Shown piece by piece: positions 62,101 through 64,000 of a stretch of 64,000 bases of DNA. Origin of the DNA: Cupriavidus pampae (GTDB taxonomy: Bacteria > Pseudomonadota > Gammaproteobacteria > Burkholderiales > Burkholderiaceae); contig NZ_CAJZAG010000002.1 in assembly GCF_914271485.1 (NCBI RefSeq), positions 372,001 to 436,000 on the forward strand, in the 5' to 3' direction. The position numbers and the translations under genes were made by a program. Under the pieces are notes generated by a model, which did no database searches, had not been told where the DNA came from, and worked only from the letters and a program-made list of their open reading frames with translations. The number at the start of each line of letters is the position of its first letter. Position 1 is the stretch's first letter.

Positions 62101-64000
62101 TGCAGCGTGACGTCGTCGGTCGCGGCGACCGTGGAGCCCGCGATGGTCATGTCGCGGCCGGCGCTGCCGGTGATGGACTCGCCTGACACGACGGAGCCGA
62201 CGGCCACGCTGTCGCGCGAGCTGGTCTTCTCCGTGGTTTCCTTCTTCGACATGAAGCCGGAGCTTTCGGTATGCGACCAGCTGTCGGCGCTGTGCTGTTC
62301 GTTCACGGCGCCTATGTTGACGTCGCCGGTGGCGACCAGCTTGACCGCACCCTCTGTGCTCGTGACACCCGACCCCAGCACGGCGACGTTGCCGGTGATG
62401 TTGCTGTCGAGCTGGGTGGGAGCAATGCCGTTGGCCTGAAGAATCTGGCCCACGATGCCCGCCTGGCCTGCGCCGAGGGTCACGTTGCCGCCGGCCTCGA
62501 TTGAAGCGGCACGCGTGCCTTCGTCATAAGACGATTGCGTGAACTGCGAGGCCTTGTTGCTGAGGGCACCGGCACTTTGCGTGCTCGTGTCCATCGCTGC
62601 CGTCACCGTCGTGTTGCGTCCGGCGACCAGCGCGGCGTCGCCGCCTGCACTGAAGGCTGATGCGGTCAGCGTGACATCACGTCCGGCCACCGCCGTGATG
62701 CTGCCACCGGCCTGCACAGTGCTGCCTTGATTGATGACTGTCTCGTTGTGCAGGTAGTCCTGACCACCGTGGGCGGTGGCGTCCTGGGTGGTGACGAGTT
62801 GTGCCGTGCCGATGTTGAGGTCGCGGCCTGCGGCGAGTAGCGCGTTGTTGCCGGCGCTTACCGAGCCGCCCGCCATGGTGATGTCACGACCGGCCAGCAT
62901 GGCGACACTGTTCGCACCTGCAATGGTGCCCACCGCCCCGATGCCGGTTGCGCTCGCGCTGTTGCCGTTGGCCAGCGTGGTCGTGTTCGTGATCGTTTGC
63001 GCGTCGTTGACGATGTCGCGGCCGGCGGCGACCACCACGTCCTGGCCGCCGATGCGGCCGCCGAGGTTGCGGACGTCTTGGGTGGCGCTGACGACGGTCG
63101 TGCCCGCGCCGCCGATGGCGCCGCGGTTGATGATGTCGGCGCCCACCACTTGGGTAGCCAGGTTGCCGACGATGGAGCCGCTGTTGTCCACCGTGCCGGT
63201 GGCGTTGATCGACACCGTGTTACCGGCTACCAGTGCGCCGGTGCTGTTCAGGTCTACAGCGTTGCCTTGCGCCAGATAGACCTTGGGCACCAGCACCGAC
63301 TGGACGGAGCCGTCCGGCAGCGTCACGTCCTGCGACACCATCCACACCATGTCGGTGGTGAGCTGCTGCATCTGCGCGTCGGTCAGGCCGATGCCCGGCG
63401 TCAGGTCGAAGGCCTTCGCATACGTGACGCCGTTGTTCATCAGCGCCTTGTATTCCTCGAGTTGATCGGTGTAGCCGTTGAGGAAGGTCTTGCCGGTGAG
63501 CTGCGTGATCTGGTCGCGGACCAGCTTCTCCTCGTAGAAGCCATCGCCGAGGCGCTTCTGGGTCTTCTGAGGATCGAGGCCCAGCGCGCCCAGCATGTAG
63601 TCGCTGGAGATGAAGTTGGTGTACTGGGTGAAGCGTGGGTCGGTCGCGACCAGATACGTATCGCCCGGTGCGGTGCGGAAGCGGTACAGGCCGTTGGTGG
63701 GCAGCGTGAGGTTGGGGATGCCGCCCTGAGGGCTGCCCAAGGTTTGCGCGACGCCTTTGACCGTGCTAGCGGCGACTGCGGCGTCGACGGTATTGACCGA
63801 CGCGATGGTGATGTTCTGCCCCGCTGTCTGGACATTCTGGTTGGCCGTAGCGACGGCGGGAAGTGCGGCCACGGTGGACGGCGCCTGCGGTGCGCTCGGG
63901 AAGGCCACGACCTGCGAATCTTCGCTGCTACCGGTGCGCTGGTGCCAGTAAAACGTGGAGGTGTCCTGCGTGGTGACAGTTTGCTGGAGCACTGTCCCCA
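59169..64000 (-). CDS. CdiA/filamentous-haemagglutinin-type adhesin-toxin, C-terminal part (5' end outside window)
   Basis: The frame is open to the window edge, so the true start is beyond 64000. About 1600 residues are visible. They are full of haemagglutinin repeats (NLGGRIGGQDVVVAAGRDIVN, VSLKAGSTLQITGSQVIA). A pretoxin region follows with the Ala/Gly-rich AGLSSLAAQKL segment and NRQLHPLERKLAQRIAE, then a C-terminal tail of about 130 residues with GRAVNLHDGKQYFTAG and SFGIMPWGHSSPIEQ. From memory this tail resembles polymorphic toxin type 22 (Ntox22). It is secreted by a two-partner (CdiB-type) system, which must lie outside the window, and delivers its tail into neighbouring cells. Confidence 0.85.
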   Translation of the reverse strand, partial: GTVLQQTVTTQDTSTFYWHQRTGSSEDSQVVAFPSAPQAPSTVAALPAVATANQNVQTAGQNITIASVNTVDAAVAASTVKGVAQTLGSPQGGIPNLTLPTNGLYRFRTAPGDTYLVATDPRFTQYTNFISSDYMLGALGLDPQKTQKRLGDGFYEEKLVRDQITQLTGKTFLNGYTDQLEEYKALMNNGVTYAKAFDLTPGIGLTDAQMQQLTTDMVWMVSQDVTLPDGSVQSVLVPKVYLAQGNAVDLNSTGALVAGNTVSINATGTVDNSGSIVGNLATQVVGADIINRGAIGGAGTTVVSATQDVRNLGGRIGGQDVVVAAGRDIVNDAQTITNTTTLANGNSASATGIGAVGTIAGANSVAMLAGRDITMAGGSVSAGNNALLAAGRDLNIGTAQLVTTQDATAHGGQDYLHNETVINQGSTVQAGGSITAVAGRDVTLTASAFSAGGDAALVAGRNTTVTAAMDTSTQSAGALSNKASQFTQSSYDEGTRAASIEAGGNVTLGAGQAGIVGQILQANGIAPTQLDSNITGNVAVLGSGVTSTEGAVKLVATGDVNIGAVNEQHSADSWSHTESSGFMSKKETTEKTSSRDSVAVGSVVSGESITGSAGRDMTIAGSTVAATDDVTLQAGRNLTITTAESTRESETYSHTKATGFGATGGGLSYGMKDQKDTTHDSSVTQTGSLVGSTEGNVSLKAGSTLQITGSQVIAAKDLTGVGADVIINAAAGSEHHDETHEIKQTGLTLGVSGGALGAAISAGQKVNSGTKSEDGRASALWGIAAGRDAYDAAMGAGAAMDALGKGKGPEGTAITLSFGTSQSKNTLSQDSTTHTGSNVQAGGTATFIATGVDADGNKTAGNLSIIGSDIAATKVGLGAKGDVNIVSATDTYENHTTNKSSSGSIGVSYGAQGWGVSVSGQMSKGNSDTVGTAQVNSHVAGSESVTIVSGNDTNILGGVVSGGKVSADIGGNLNLASRQDTEESHAEQKSAGGGLSISQGGGASGSFSASKGKADSSYANVTEQSGILAGDGGFDINVKGNTDLKGAIIASTATEDKNQLTTGTLSWSDIENKSDYSSTSMGVTGGLTFGQKVVDKTSGQTSGKNTGGVSPMIPQHESGSQHGVAQSGIAAGTITITDQASQNQDIAALNRDTANTNATIGKGPDLNNVLGKQADMMAAAQAAGEAVAKAVGEVAGSKLKEATTAQEKAEKAYNADPTEENRVALAQANADVKGWDEGGAYRAALHAAGGGMIAGLGGGNAIAGAAGAGLSSLAAQKLAALGKSVESGVSIGNKDLDEAIGNLAANLAAGGIGAAVGGGSGAATAGNADRFNRQLHPLERKLAQRIAEASDGKYTEQQISDALRSASNSALGESVVGGMVVDGVSHPQGVYDTGAAFTVPSGDGRTLVQALPTQVDPTMAEYVQAMTGGDGSPYTWDDGTLGRSGTATTPLATNPFTPAPNGCITAECAAGLGQQGRGLLPDYATVSGGSLSGTVGRAVNLHDGKQYFTAGVVKTNSSAVSFSPGLVTSFGWIIGAGNAAATNSFMKGDGNHTFISIPTPFRVNGYVGVTHAYGSSTAIEFGIAAGSRLSFGIMPWGHSSPIEQTSEGE

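Noticed and set aside
1..64000. tRNA, rRNA or known riboswitch genes
   Set aside because: I looked for them in the intergenic regions and saw none I could support.

Overview
The window looks like chromosomal or megaplasmid DNA of a Burkholderiales bacterium, most likely a Cupriavidus or Ralstonia relative. The grounds are high GC, a Bug-type tricarboxylate receptor, a pcaHGBC protocatechuate cluster under a PcaQ-type regulator, many LysR genes, and a complete Hrp2-type type III secretion system (T3SS) with an AraC/HrpB-like activator. The species call is inference from gene content, because no rRNA or other phylogenetic marker lies in the window.

Layout. Positions 1-12,998 carry catabolic and housekeeping genes: an enolase-superfamily dehydratase/racemase, a 2-hydroxyacid dehydrogenase divergent from a Bug receptor, a zinc alcohol dehydrogenase, an unknown small gene behind a near-perfect LexA box, a secreted permuted NlpC/P60-like protein, a metallo-beta-lactamase-fold hydrolase, a cysteine desulfurase fused to a sulfurtransferase-like domain, and a pyruvate/indolepyruvate decarboxylase with its LysR neighbour. 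Positions 13,000-21,150 look like an accessory region: a DHCW cupin, a dead IS30 transposase, an exported RHS protein followed by two tiny paralogous genes, a DUF4238 gene, an unknown 208-aa gene, a DUF1801 gene and an XRE regulator. Positions 21,200-29,000 hold aromatic and hydroaromatic catabolism: a divergent type II dehydroquinase, an MHS-type transporter, an IclR regulator, pcaQ, pcaHGBC and a class II aldolase.

Positions 29,100-59,010 are the T3SS locus. The core is two divergent operons. Leftward are hrpB1-sctI-sctJ-sctK-sctL-sctN-sctO-sctT. Rightward are sctU-sctV-sctP-sctQ-sctR-sctS-hpaA-like-sctD-hrpD6-like-pilin-hpaB-like-unknown. To the left lie an HrpB/HrpX-type AraC activator plus the secretin, a HrpF/NolX-type translocator, a tiny Gly-Pro-Asn-repeat harpin-like protein, an HrpG-like response regulator, a lytic transglycosylase and a 1316-aa protein with a C-terminal amidohydrolase-like domain that is probably an effector. 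Five exact TTCG-N16-TTCG (hrpII-type) boxes sit at the promoters expected for an HrpB regulon: upstream of the giant protein, back to back between translocator and harpin-like gene, and back to back between the two core operons. This ties the unknown proteins to the secretion system.

The right end (59,029-64,000) is the 3' part of a large CdiA/filamentous-haemagglutinin-type gene with a polymorphic toxin tail, followed 2 bases later by a 45-aa single-pass membrane protein that is a candidate immunity protein. The strongest leads for undescribed biology are the giant amidohydrolase effector candidate, the harpin-like repeat protein, the RHS/tiny-paralogue cassette, the CdiA-tail/45-aa pair and the SOS-box gene.
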